A stretch of 46,914 nt of DNA from Fusobacterium perfoetens ATCC 29250 (GTDB lineage: Bacteria; Fusobacteriota; Fusobacteriia; Fusobacteriales; Fusobacteriaceae), in assembly GCF_000622245.1 (NCBI RefSeq), contig NZ_JHXW01000015.1, positions 1 to 46,914 of the forward strand, in the 5' to 3' direction. The position numbers were made by a program, and so were the translations under genes. Below the pieces are notes generated by a model. The model searched no databases and had not been told where the DNA came from. It saw only the letters and a list, made by a program, of their open reading frames with translations. Below, one piece after another: positions 8,065 through 16,369 of this stretch. Within the stretch, counting starts at the first letter, position 1, and every line of letters starts with the position of its first letter.

Positions 8065-9213
8065 ATGAAAGATTTTGGATTTAAAATACCTCAAAATATA
8101 GAATTTGGAATTGGAAGTTTAAAAAAACTTCCTAAGATTTTAGAAGAAAGTAGATCAAAAAATGTTTTATTAATTTCAGACAGAGGACTTGAGAAATTAG
8201 GAGTAGTAGCAAAAGTATCGAATATAATAAAAGAAGCTGGAATAAAATGTACAGAATTTTTAGATGTAGTACCTAATCCAACTGTAGATGTAGTTAATGA
8301 AGCAACAGAAATATATAAAAATGTAGAAGCAACAAGTATAATAGCTTTAGGTGGAGGAAGTCCTATGGATGTAGCTAAAGCTGTAGGAGTATTAGCAAAT
8401 TTTGGTGGAAAAATTACTGATTATGAAGGAAATCATAAAGTTCCAGGAAAAGTAGTTCCAATTATAGCAATACCAACAACAGCAGGAACTGGAAGTGAAG
8501 TAACAGCTTCTGCTGTAATAACTGATGAAAGTCGTAATTATAAGTTTTCAGTATTTAGTTATGAAATTTTACCATCATATGCTGTATTAGATCCAGAATT
8601 AATAATGACAGCTCCTGCTTCAATAGCTGCTTCTTGTGGAGTAGACGCTTTAATTCATGCTATGGAGGCTTATATATCAAATAATGCTACACCTTTTTCA
8701 GATGCAATGGCTGAGAAAGCTATGGAATTAATAGGAAGAAATCTTCGTGCTTTTGTAGCTAATAGACAAAATGTAGATGCAGCATGTGCAATGATGTTAG
8801 GTTCTACATTTGCTGGAATTTCTTTTGCTTGGGCAAGATTAGGAAATGTTCATGCAATGAGTCATCCAGTAAGTGCTTATTTCCATGTACCTCATGGAGT
8901 AGCAAATTCAATATTACTTCCAACAGTATTTGAATATAATGCTTTAGCTGATAGAGGACGTTATGAAGTGATTTATAACTATATATGTGAAGGAAAAGAA
9001 AAAGTTAAAAACTTTAAACCACAAATGTTAGTTGATGAAATAAGAAAATTAAATAATGACTTAGGAATTCCTAAATCATTATCAGAAGTTGGAGTTACGG
9101 AAGATATGATACCAGCAATGGCTGAAGATGCTATGAAGAGTGGAAATATTCCAGCTAATCCTCGTCAAACTTCTCTAAAAGAAATTACTGAGTTATATAA
9201 AAAAGCTCTATAA
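8065..9213 (+). CDS. Iron-containing alcohol dehydrogenase (group III)
   Basis: An NAD(P)H-dependent aldehyde reductase of the FucO/DhaT family, 382 residues. The nucleotide-binding GGGSPMDVAK (97-106) and the phosphate/metal-proximal PTTAGTGSE (137-145) are present. Metal ligands by family spacing are D194, H198, H263 and H277. It begins 24 bases after the glycyl radical enzyme with an AAGGAG site and is followed by a terminator, so it is the last gene of the operon. Its likely job is to reduce the aldehyde made by the neighbouring enzyme (3-hydroxypropionaldehyde, propionaldehyde or a sulfo-aldehyde) and regenerate NAD+. The set lacks microcompartment shell genes, so the aldehyde is handled free in the cytosol. 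Confidence 0.9.
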   Translation: MKDFGFKIPQNIEFGIGSLKKLPKILEESRSKNVLLISDRGLEKLGVVAKVSNIIKEAGIKCTEFLDVVPNPTVDVVNEATEIYKNVEATSIIALGGGSPMDVAKAVGVLANFGGKITDYEGNHKVPGKVVPIIAIPTTAGTGSEVTASAVITDESRNYKFSVFSYEILPSYAVLDPELIMTAPASIAASCGVDALIHAMEAYISNNATPFSDAMAEKAMELIGRNLRAFVANRQNVDAACAMMLGSTFAGISFAWARLGNVHAMSHPVSAYFHVPHGVANSILLPTVFEYNALADRGRYEVIYNYICEGKEKVKNFKPQMLVDEIRKLNNDLGIPKSLSEVGVTEDMIPAMAEDAMKSGNIPANPRQTSLKEITELYKKAL

Positions 9214-9243
9214 TTAAAAAGTTAAAAAGGTATATTGAAATAA

Positions 9244-9286
9244 AAAAGAACTACTGTTTATAAAATTAAGCAGTAGTTCTTTTTAT
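9244..9286. terminator. Bidirectional terminator between convergent operons
   Basis: A 13-bp inverted repeat (AAAAGAACTACTG at 9244-9256, CAGTAGTTCTTTT at 9271-9283) with a 14-base loop. It sits between the plus-strand alcohol dehydrogenase and the minus-strand racemase operon and can end both. Confidence 0.85.
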
Positions 9287-9334
9287 ATTGTAAGAGAATA
9301 CTATTAAATTTATAGTACTTAACAATTCTTATTA

Positions 9335-10381
9335 TTAAATTAAAATTCTAGGAATTTTATTAGATAAGATAGATAAAACTTCACACATATTCATTTTTAA
9401 ATAATTTCTAGTTGAAGAAAAATCATAATAAAGTTGTACAGAATCATTTATACAAACACTATCATCAACTTCTATTAAAGTAGTATCCATCATAACAGAA
9501 ATAATTTTAAATTGACGATTATTAATTAAAGCAAATGAACCTTCATTTATTTTTAAAAAACCATCACCATATCCTATTTTAATAATAGCTACTTTTGATA
9601 AAGTCATAGGTAGATTTTTTTTTAAATTGTAAGTAAGATATTTTAAAGAAGAAATATCTCTTATATTTATTATTTTTCCTTTTAAAGAAAAAACTTTTTG
9701 TAAATTATTTTCAAAAGCTCCTTCTTCATAAAAACCAAAAACAAACATACCAGGTCTTAAATGGGTAGATATTGGAATACTTCCATATCTTGTAATACCT
9801 AAACTATTTTGAAGATGTATCATTTGAAAATTATCTTTACCTAATTCTTTTACTATTTCAGTGAAGTTATTTATAATCTTTATTCCATCTTCATATTCAA
9901 CAGAAAAAAGATGTGTAAAAATTCCAGAAAATTTTAAATTAGATTTAATTATTAAATTTCTTAAAACATCTATATTTTTATAAAAAATTCCGTTTCGTCC
10001 AAAACCAAAATCTATTTTTAATTGAATTTGATTTGAAGAAATTCCAGATTTTAAATATAGAGATAAATCTTCTAAAGAATTTGCTGAAATTAAAAGTTGA
10101 GAATTACTAATAATTTCTTTTAGATAATTAGATTCTATAGATTCAAAAATTAATATCTTAAAATTTTTATCATAATTTATATGTTTTAAAATTTCTAAAG
10201 CTTCAAAAATTCTAGCAACAGCACAAATATTTATTTTATATTTTAAAAGTAATTTAGATATTATTTTTATATCATGTCCATAAGCGTTAGCTTTAATAAC
10301 AGGAATAATATCTTTATTATATTTAAGTTTTAATAAATTTATATTGTGGATAAAATTTTTTTCTGAAATAAAAATATTCAT
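9335..10381 (-). CDS. alr: Alanine racemase
   Basis: A PLP enzyme that interconverts L- and D-alanine, supplying D-alanine for peptidoglycan. The PLP lysine is K30 in VIKANAYGH and the second catalytic base is Y271 in KIGYGDGF. The PLP-phosphate-side arginine is in LRPGMFVFG (209-216). At 348 residues it is slightly shorter than the usual 360-380, mostly in the C-terminal beta domain. The otherwise well-kept TIM barrel is unusually rich in N, I and K. It is the last gene of a three-gene minus-strand operon, 14 bases after an alarmone synthetase. Other amino-acid racemases of this fold are possible, but the catalytic Lys/Tyr pair fits Alr. Confidence 0.88.
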   Translation of the reverse strand: MNIFISEKNFIHNINLLKLKYNKDIIPVIKANAYGHDIKIISKLLLKYKINICAVARIFEALEILKHINYDKNFKILIFESIESNYLKEIISNSQLLISANSLEDLSLYLKSGISSNQIQLKIDFGFGRNGIFYKNIDVLRNLIIKSNLKFSGIFTHLFSVEYEDGIKIINNFTEIVKELGKDNFQMIHLQNSLGITRYGSIPISTHLRPGMFVFGFYEEGAFENNLQKVFSLKGKIINIRDISSLKYLTYNLKKNLPMTLSKVAIIKIGYGDGFLKINEGSFALINNRQFKIISVMMDTTLIEVDDSVCINDSVQLYYDFSSTRNYLKMNMCEVLSILSNKIPRILI

Positions 10382-10395
10382 AATTACTCCAAAAT

Positions 10396-11169
10396 CTATT
10401 TAAATTTATTATCAAGCTCTCTATCAGAAAAAGGACCAAACCCTTCACTAACAGTAGGTTTTAAATTTTTTATAAATGTTCCCATTTCATCAGCACTACC
10501 TACAATTCTATTAAATATACTTAAATATTCATTTAAAATGGGATTATTTAAATCATAAGGATATCTGATAATATGGTCTATTTCACTCCAAGCTTCTTCA
10601 AAAACAGTTCTAACTTGCATTTCAGTATAAACAATATCATCAATTTCTTCAATATAATTTTCTATTAAATAGTGAACAGAACGATAACCATGCTCTCTTA
10701 TTATTAACTCACAGTTAAGATTAGCTAAAGTTTTCTTCAATAATTCAGTATTATAATCTCCTGGTCTAACATTTACTTGAGGTGTCTCAGCAACATCCCA
10801 ATTACTTAAAATCTCTTTGTGAACTTCAATCCAATCTTCTTTAAAAAGATGAAGAACTCTGACCCCAATAAGGTCAGTAATAATTTTTTTATAGTTGTTA
10901 ACATTTATATTTTTTTCATTATATTTTTTACCCTTTCTAATTATTTTTTCTATGAGATGATATGGTTTTTTAACTCTTCTTCTAACTGAATGAACAGCTT
11001 TAGAATCTATTAATTCAAAAGTAAATTCATCAGCCTTTTTTTCTAAAAAGGGAATGATTTTAATATAATCATCATAAATTTCCTCTAAATCTTTCCATTG
11101 AAGTCCAGTAGCTAAAAAAGTTTCTTCACTAATAGAAAATTCTTTCAGAAATTTATCTTTATTAAGCAT
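10396..11169 (-). CDS. Small alarmone synthetase-like protein (RelA/SpoT synthetase domain)
   Basis: A stand-alone (p)ppGpp synthetase-type domain, 257 residues, with no HD hydrolase, TGS or ACT domain. The family motifs are present: the basic SVRRRVKKPYHLIEKI segment (61-76), DLIGVRV (99-105), GYRSVHY (161-167) and EMQVRT (183-188), which supply metal- and GTP-binding residues. The flanking sequence differs from RelQ and RelP as I know them. Its ATG overlaps the stop of the upstream SIR2-like gene by one base (TAATG), so the two are translationally coupled. A bifunctional Rel is also encoded at 24238, so this is a second alarmone source. A toxSAS-type role was considered, but no small antitoxin ORF is adjacent. 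Confidence 0.82.
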   Translation of the reverse strand: MLNKDKFLKEFSISEETFLATGLQWKDLEEIYDDYIKIIPFLEKKADEFTFELIDSKAVHSVRRRVKKPYHLIEKIIRKGKKYNEKNINVNNYKKIITDLIGVRVLHLFKEDWIEVHKEILSNWDVAETPQVNVRPGDYNTELLKKTLANLNCELIIREHGYRSVHYLIENYIEEIDDIVYTEMQVRTVFEEAWSEIDHIIRYPYDLNNPILNEYLSIFNRIVGSADEMGTFIKNLKPTVSEGFGPFSDRELDNKFK

Positions 11170-13109
11170 TAAATTTCACCTCTTAATTTTTTTAGGTAAA
11201 TAGTACAAACTTTTCTTTTACCTATAATTTTATCTTCACTAACATCTTTTTCAGAAACAGGAGATTTTAAAATAATTGTTTCTTCAATTAGATTTTTCTT
11301 ATCTAAATGATGTAAACGTTTAAAAGTAACTTTATCTTGACTATGTAAATAAGATTTATCAACCTCATAATCACACCAAGTTGAAATAGATTCTTTTTTT
11401 AATAGAAGTTCAAGGTTAAGTAAATAGAAAATATTTTCTATATCTTCTAATTTATTCATTTGTATTTTTAAATTTTCTTCTTTAGCAGTAGTAAATAATG
11501 AGTAGATAGTTTTTATTTTAACAACTTCAGAAATATTATTTAAAATAATTTTTCCAGATAAATTTTTAAAAGAAAATTCCATAGGTATTCCAGAGAATAA
11601 AGACTCTAACATTTTTAAAACTACAATAGTTCTTCCAAGAGTAGTGGAAGAAGAAATTTCATAATAGAAGTAATCACTTGTAACTTTAATTGTTTCAGGA
11701 GTATCATTTACAATACTAACTCTTAACTTAAAATCTCTACTTTTAATTTCCAAAAGAGAAATATTATTTTCTTTATTAGAAAGAACTCTTATAAAACAAT
11801 TACTAAAAAATTCTCCTATTTTCATCTCAGCATTTCCAACAATTCCAATATCATCAAAAGAAATATTTTCAGGTAAATTAGTAGAAATTATAGGAAATTT
11901 ATTAAGAGATAGTGATGAATATTTTTTCTCTAATCCTGTCTCTAAAGAAAATTCATTATTTTCTAATATTATATCTTTAGGAATATATTTTTCTTTTTCT
12001 TCTTTTGGATTCTCACTAGAAATATTATCAAATAAAGAAAATTGAATTTCTTTATTTACTTCCTCATCAGAAGTTTCAAACTCTAGAGTATTTTCTATAT
12101 TATTTTCAAATTCAGAAGTATTGTCTTTTATTTTAGTTTCGATATTTTCTTCTTTTTTTTCTTCAAAAAATAACTTATTTTTTATTTCTTCTGTGAAAGT
12201 TGGGGCTTCTACTACAGTTTTTTCAAATAAATTAGATTGAGCTTCAGGAATAATTTCTGTATTTTCTTCTTCAAGATTAATTTCAACATTATTATCTTTT
12301 GATATATTTTCAATAGTTTCTTCTTTTATTTCAGATTCTAAAGAATCATCTATATTATTAAAACAATTATAAAGTTTTTTTATAAATTTAGAAGAATCAT
12401 AATTTAGAACTTTAATATTATATTTTTTTATAAAATCTAAAACTCTAGAGTTTATAATAGGTTCATCTGTAACTAAATATATATCTTTTAGTAAGTTTGG
12501 AAAATCTCCAAATATAAATTCTAGTATTTCAAAGAAATCAGAATCTCTTAAATCAAAAGCACAGATAATATTTGTTCTTAGTTTTAAATCATAACGAATA
12601 CTATTAAAATAATTTTTATAGAAAGGAAGAACTTTTAATTTTTTTAAATCTTGACTTGTAATAATACAAGTATCAATAGAATCTAATTCGCCTAAAGGTT
12701 TATAAAGTTTTGTTTTTCCGATAGCAAAGGTATCTTTATCAAATGGAGAAAGTTTTTTTATTCTTTCATTATTATAAAGTAAATTATCATAGTTAATATT
12801 AAGAATTGATGAAATTCTATCTTCTTTTATAAGAGATTCAAGGTATTGAATATTCATATCTTTTTCAAAATAAAGAGATTGAATATTTTTAAATATATTT
12901 TGTTTTGTAGATACAACTTTATCTACAAAAATTTGAGATACCTCTAATAAAGAATTTTTTTCTATATCATCAATATTTGAAAAATTAAAAGTTTCTATAA
13001 GAAAATTAGATAATTCATTTCTACTAGGGTAAGAATCTAAATTTTTATAAAAATTTTCTGTTATTAAATTTATTTTTTTTTCTAGTTTTATATTTTCAAA
13101 AAAGTCCAT
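11169..13109 (-). CDS. Unrecognised 646-residue protein with a degenerate SIR2-like N-terminal domain
   Basis: I do not recognise this as a named family. Residues 10-250 follow the order of SIR2-like domains: INLI (13-16) and YPSRNEL (27-33) where active members have the GAGxS loop and PSW; ILNINYDNLL (102-111) like the TNYD motif; LYKPLG (135-140) like YKxHG; CIITSQDL (148-155); ICAFDLRDSDF (182-192) like the FIGYSxxD strand; and a terminal NIKVLNYD (231-238). The glycine-rich NAD loop is missing and the catalytic histidine position is leucine (L139), so it is probably not an NADase. A long acidic, low-complexity linker (about 257-400) joins a C-terminal domain of unknown fold (about 400-646). 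No signal peptide or membrane segment. It leads the operon with the alarmone synthetase and alr. The SIR2 reading is inference. Confidence 0.6.
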   Translation of the reverse strand: MDFFENIKLEKKINLITENFYKNLDSYPSRNELSNFLIETFNFSNIDDIEKNSLLEVSQIFVDKVVSTKQNIFKNIQSLYFEKDMNIQYLESLIKEDRISSILNINYDNLLYNNERIKKLSPFDKDTFAIGKTKLYKPLGELDSIDTCIITSQDLKKLKVLPFYKNYFNSIRYDLKLRTNIICAFDLRDSDFFEILEFIFGDFPNLLKDIYLVTDEPIINSRVLDFIKKYNIKVLNYDSSKFIKKLYNCFNNIDDSLESEIKEETIENISKDNNVEINLEEENTEIIPEAQSNLFEKTVVEAPTFTEEIKNKLFFEEKKEENIETKIKDNTSEFENNIENTLEFETSDEEVNKEIQFSLFDNISSENPKEEKEKYIPKDIILENNEFSLETGLEKKYSSLSLNKFPIISTNLPENISFDDIGIVGNAEMKIGEFFSNCFIRVLSNKENNISLLEIKSRDFKLRVSIVNDTPETIKVTSDYFYYEISSSTTLGRTIVVLKMLESLFSGIPMEFSFKNLSGKIILNNISEVVKIKTIYSLFTTAKEENLKIQMNKLEDIENIFYLLNLELLLKKESISTWCDYEVDKSYLHSQDKVTFKRLHHLDKKNLIEETIILKSPVSEKDVSEDKIIGKRKVCTIYLKKLRGEI

Positions 13110-13142
13110 ATTTTACCTCTTAAAATTATTCTTTACATAATA

Positions 13143-13171
13143 AGTATATACTAATTTTCTGAAATTCTCAA
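13143..13171 (-). promoter_or_regulatory. Promoter of the SIR2-like / alarmone synthetase / alr operon
   Basis: On the minus strand, TTGAGA (13166-13171), a 17-base spacer and TATACT (13143-13148). The first start codon is at 13109 behind AAGAGG. It is divergent from the cardiolipin synthase promoter. Confidence 0.65.
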
Positions 13172-13190
13172 TTAAAATTTTGAAAAAAAG

Positions 13191-13199
13191 TGATATAAT
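13191..13199 (+). promoter_or_regulatory. Extended -10 promoter for cardiolipin synthase
   Basis: TGA followed by a perfect TATAAT (13194-13199). No good -35 box was found, which is acceptable for an extended -10 promoter. GGAGAG follows at about 13211 and the start is at 13225. Confidence 0.5.
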
Positions 13200-13224
13200 A
13201 TAGAAAAAAAGGAGAGTAAAGAAT

Positions 13225-14670
13225 ATGTTACATATACTAGGAGAATCACTTTTTTATATAAATATTATATTTGCTCTGATAGTTATTTTCTTTGAAAGAA
13301 AGAGACCTATGTATACTTTACTGTGGATAACTCTTCTTTTATTAACTTCATATTTAGGTTTTTTAGCCTATTTATTTTTTGGATTAAAATTTTATAAAAA
13401 AAGAAAAGTTACAAAATTTTATTCAAGAACTTTTTTTAAAGAGTTATATCAAACAGATGGATATAAATTAAAACTTGTAGAAAAAAGAAATCAAATGATA
13501 AATTATATAAATAATACAGTTGGAAGTAAGGTAACTTATTATAATAATGTTTTTTTTTATAAAGAAGGAAATAGTTTTTTTAAAGATATGTTAGAAGATA
13601 TAAAAAATGCTAAAGAAAGTATTAATATGGAATTTTTTATTTTTAGTGATGATGAATTTGGAAAAATTATATATGATGAATTAGAAAAAAAATCTCTTGA
13701 AGGAGTAAGTGTAAAAATTATAGTAGATGGTGTAGGAACTAGATGTCTAACAAGAGCAAGAAAAAAATCTTTAAAGAAAAATAATATAGAATTGAAAGTA
13801 TTTTTTCCATCTACTTTTCCTTTTATAAAAATTGGAAATATAAGAGCTAATTATAGAGACCATAGAAAAATATGTATAATAGATAGTCTAATATCATATA
13901 CAGGTGGATTTAATATAGGAAAAGAATATATAGGAAAGGGAAAATTAGGAAGTTGGAGAGATACTGGAGCTAGAATAGAAGGAGAGGCTTCAATAGATAT
14001 TGAAAGAGAATTTTATATAAATTGGAGTTTTTTACAAAAAAAACATTTAGATTATGCAGAAACAGATAAAATCCTTAGAAAGAAAATAAACAAAGTTCAT
14101 GAGAATTTAAAAAAATATGATGTAAATGGGGTACAATTAGTAAGTAGTGGACCGAATTATGAAACAAGAACAATTAGAGATTGTTATATTAGAATGATAA
14201 TGGAAGCTAAAAGAAGTATCTATATAGAAACTCCATATTTTGTGCCAGATGATTTTCTTTTAGATTGTTTAAGAATGGCTTTAAAATCAGGAGTAGAAGT
14301 AAAAATAATTATACCTTTTTATCCAGACCACCCATTTGTACAATGGGCTAATCAGAACTTTTCAATAGAAATGTTAAAAGAGGGAGCAGAAGTATATAAA
14401 TATAAGGAAGGATTTTTACATAGTAAACTTTTAATAATTGATAATGAAATTCTTTCTTTTGGTAGTGCAAATTTTGATTATAGAAGTCTTTATCAAAATT
14501 TTGAAATGAATTGTATAGTTTATGATATAGAATTGATAGGATATTTAAGAGAAGTATTTTTTGAAGATATTTCAAAAAGTGTAAGATTAACTAAAGATAA
14601 AATAAATAATAGAGGAAAAATAGAGAAAATAAAAGAAGCAATTTGTAGATTAATGTCCCCAATTATTTAG
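13225..14670 (+). CDS. cls: Cardiolipin synthase
   Basis: Membrane enzyme that joins two phosphatidylglycerols into cardiolipin and glycerol. It has two N-terminal membrane helices (about 5-22 and 30-55) and two phospholipase D HKD motifs: H213-x-K with RDHRKICIID, and H399-x-K with LHSKLLIID, each followed by the usual GGFN or GSANFD segment. The 481-residue length is standard. The PHP gene begins 13 bases after its stop, so they are probably co-transcribed. A paralogous PLD-family enzyme is possible, but the two-helix, two-HKD architecture is that of bacterial Cls. Confidence 0.93.
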   Translation: MLHILGESLFYINIIFALIVIFFERKRPMYTLLWITLLLLTSYLGFLAYLFFGLKFYKKRKVTKFYSRTFFKELYQTDGYKLKLVEKRNQMINYINNTVGSKVTYYNNVFFYKEGNSFFKDMLEDIKNAKESINMEFFIFSDDEFGKIIYDELEKKSLEGVSVKIIVDGVGTRCLTRARKKSLKKNNIELKVFFPSTFPFIKIGNIRANYRDHRKICIIDSLISYTGGFNIGKEYIGKGKLGSWRDTGARIEGEASIDIEREFYINWSFLQKKHLDYAETDKILRKKINKVHENLKKYDVNGVQLVSSGPNYETRTIRDCYIRMIMEAKRSIYIETPYFVPDDFLLDCLRMALKSGVEVKIIIPFYPDHPFVQWANQNFSIEMLKEGAEVYKYKEGFLHSKLLIIDNEILSFGSANFDYRSLYQNFEMNCIVYDIELIGYLREVFFEDISKSVRLTKDKINNRGKIEKIKEAICRLMSPII

Positions 14671-14683
14671 TTAGGAGGAGATT

Positions 14684-15430
14684 ATGGAATTACAAAAATT
14701 AAATGAATTTTTTAGAGAATTTTATGTAGAAAAAAATAGTAAAGAAAAAGTTATAGATTTGCATATACACACTAATTATTCAGATGGATTTATAAGTTGT
14801 AAAGCATTAGAACATCATTTAAGAGATAAAAGTTATTTATTAGCAATAACAGATCATAATGCTATTGGTGGAAATATTATGCTTAGAAAAATGGGGATAA
14901 ATGTAATTCCTGGTATAGAATTAGGTTGTGTTGATGGTTTTGAAATGTTAGTATATTTTAAAACAGAAGATGATTTAATATATTTTTATAAATCTTTTGT
15001 TGAACCAAATAAAAATAAATATAGAATGGCAAAAACTCATCAAGATATTCATTATTATTTAAGAGCATTAGAGAATTTTAAATGTTATAAATCTATACCT
15101 CATATAGCTGGTCTTGCTCAAAAAAATTTTTTAAAAAATAAGGATTATATTTATAATGTTATTGCTAGAGTTGATGCTATTGAAATACATAATCATGCTC
15201 TTCCAAATTTTAGAAATTTAATAGCTGAAGATGTACAAAAGAAATATGAAAAAGAATTAACTTTTGGTAGTGATGCTCATTTTATGGAAGAATTAATAAA
15301 ATTTTCTAAACGTATAAATCATTTAGAAAAAAATAATTTATTTAGAGAATATTCATCTAAAATAAAATTAATAAGTTGGTTAGGTAGAAAACATTTAGCT
15401 TATGGGATAAAAGGAATGTTAGAAAAATAA
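14684..15430 (+). CDS. PHP-domain metal-dependent phosphoesterase
   Basis: A 248-residue stand-alone PHP (polymerase and histidinol phosphatase) domain. Metal-binding motifs are HIHTNYSDG (H27, H29, D34), the TDHNA motif (D57, H58), PGIELG (glutamate ligand), the HIAG region and SDAH near the end. Such proteins include histidinol phosphatase, 3',5'-nucleoside bisphosphate phosphatase (TrpH/YciV) and DnaE-like exonuclease relatives. I cannot choose between them; the LHIHTNYSDG start resembles the YciV group. It has a strong GGAGGAG site, follows cls by 13 bases, and ends just before the promoter of the tRNA gene. Confidence 0.82.
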   Translation: MELQKLNEFFREFYVEKNSKEKVIDLHIHTNYSDGFISCKALEHHLRDKSYLLAITDHNAIGGNIMLRKMGINVIPGIELGCVDGFEMLVYFKTEDDLIYFYKSFVEPNKNKYRMAKTHQDIHYYLRALENFKCYKSIPHIAGLAQKNFLKNKDYIYNVIARVDAIEIHNHALPNFRNLIAEDVQKKYEKELTFGSDAHFMEELIKFSKRINHLEKNNLFREYSSKIKLISWLGRKHLAYGIKGMLEK

Positions 15431-15440
15431 AAATAGAGAC

Positions 15441-15468
15441 TTGCAATTTTTTATAAATATTGTATAAT
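15441..15468 (+). promoter_or_regulatory. tRNA-Arg promoter
   Basis: TTGCAA (15441-15446), 16 bases, TATAAT (15463-15468), ending 14 bases before the tRNA 5' end, so transcription would start a few bases upstream of the mature tRNA. Confidence 0.75.
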
Positions 15469-15482
15469 AGAAAATGGAAAAA

Positions 15483-15559
15483 GATTCTGTAGCTCAGTTG
15501 GATAGAGCGACGCCCTCCTAAGGCGTAGGCCATGCGTTCAATTCGCATCAGAATCGCCA
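15483..15559 (+). tRNA. tRNA-Arg, anticodon CCT
   Basis: Folds as a complete cloverleaf: acceptor stem GATTCTG with CAGAATC, D arm with AGCTCAGTTGGATAGAGC, anticodon stem ACGCC/GGCGT around loop CTCCTAA (anticodon CCT, reading AGG), and a T arm with GTTCAATTC. Discriminator G and an encoded CCA end follow. It has its own promoter and terminator, so it is a single-gene unit. Confidence 0.95.
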
Positions 15560-15571
15560 TATAAAAAAATT

Positions 15572-15600
15572 AAACTGGTAGAAATACCAGTTTTTATTTT
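15572..15600 (+). terminator. Terminator after tRNA-Arg
   Basis: AAACTGGTA (15572-15580), GAAA tetraloop, TACCAGTTT (15585-15593), then a T-rich run. A textbook intrinsic terminator. Confidence 0.92.
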
Positions 15601-15713
15601 AGAAAAAATAAAAAATATAATAAAAGTATTTTTTTATAGTGAATTTTATACAAAGATAAAAATAAATAATTAATATTTTTTTAGTAAATAGTATTAAAAA
15701 ATCAATATTTTTC

Positions 15714-15742
15714 TTTACAAATCAGCTTAAATATAATATAAT
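15714..15742 (+). promoter_or_regulatory. Promoter for the exported protein / recO cluster
   Basis: TTTACA (15714-15719), 17 bases, TATAAT (15737-15742). This is the best candidate for driving the long cluster from 15806 onward. The interval between the tRNA terminator and this promoter is AT-rich and holds nothing else recognisable. Confidence 0.55.
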
Positions 15743-15805
15743 TGTATATCAAATATAAATTATAAATTAGTACTAAATTTTAGTAAAAAATAAAAAGGAG
15801 AAAAC

Positions 15806-16369
15806 ATGAAAAGAGTAATCACTTTACTTTTTTTTATATTTATTTCAGTTTTTAGTTTTTCAGAAGATTATAGGGATATAAATAATATTAAAACTTTAAA
15901 AATGTTAGTTAATGAAAAAAATTTTAATAATAATAAGTCAACTGAAAAAACTTATGATATTTTATACAAGTTGCCAAATATGTTAAAGAAAACTATGTTA
16001 GAACCTAAAAGTCATAAAGGAGAAATTTTTATATATAAAGATAATAAGAAAATAGTATATTTACCAATATTTAACCAGCTAATAGAAGAAAATAATGTAG
16101 AAGAGGAAAATTATATTGTAGATACAATAACTTTTTTTCAAAAAAAATATAAAAATGATTCTGAATTTAAAAAAATATATAATACTAAAAATAAATTTCA
16201 AGTGAAAAAAGAAAATTTAAATTTAAATATTTTAAAAATGGAAAACATAGAAGGATATAGATTACCTGTTGAGATAAAAATTTATGATAAAGATATTTTA
16301 ATAGCTCATTTAAAATTATCAAATATAACAATAAATAAAAATATTTCTGAAAGTGAGTTTAAAATTTAA
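15806..16369 (+). CDS. Exported protein, LolA-like fold suspected
   Basis: A 187-residue protein with a clear Sec signal peptide (MKRVITLLFFIFISVFSFSE, cleavage near residue 19-20). The mature part contains MLEPKSHKGEIFIYKDNKK followed by YLP, which resembles the strand pattern of LolA-type lipoprotein carriers and related periplasmic proteins (basic strand, then a G-x-I-x-Y strand, then a Y-x-P strand). It would then act in the periplasm on lipoprotein transport. The similarity is at pattern level only. It precedes recO with a one-base overlap (TAATG), so it heads the cluster. AAGGAG precedes the ATG. Confidence 0.6.
   Translation: MKRVITLLFFIFISVFSFSEDYRDINNIKTLKMLVNEKNFNNNKSTEKTYDILYKLPNMLKKTMLEPKSHKGEIFIYKDNKKIVYLPIFNQLIEENNVEEENYIVDTITFFQKKYKNDSEFKKIYNTKNKFQVKKENLNLNILKMENIEGYRLPVEIKIYDKDILIAHLKLSNITINKNISESEFKI

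Noticed and set aside
10396-11169. Toxic small alarmone synthetase (toxSAS toxin-antitoxin)
   Set aside because: No small antitoxin-like ORF lies next to it; the coupled partner is a large protein.
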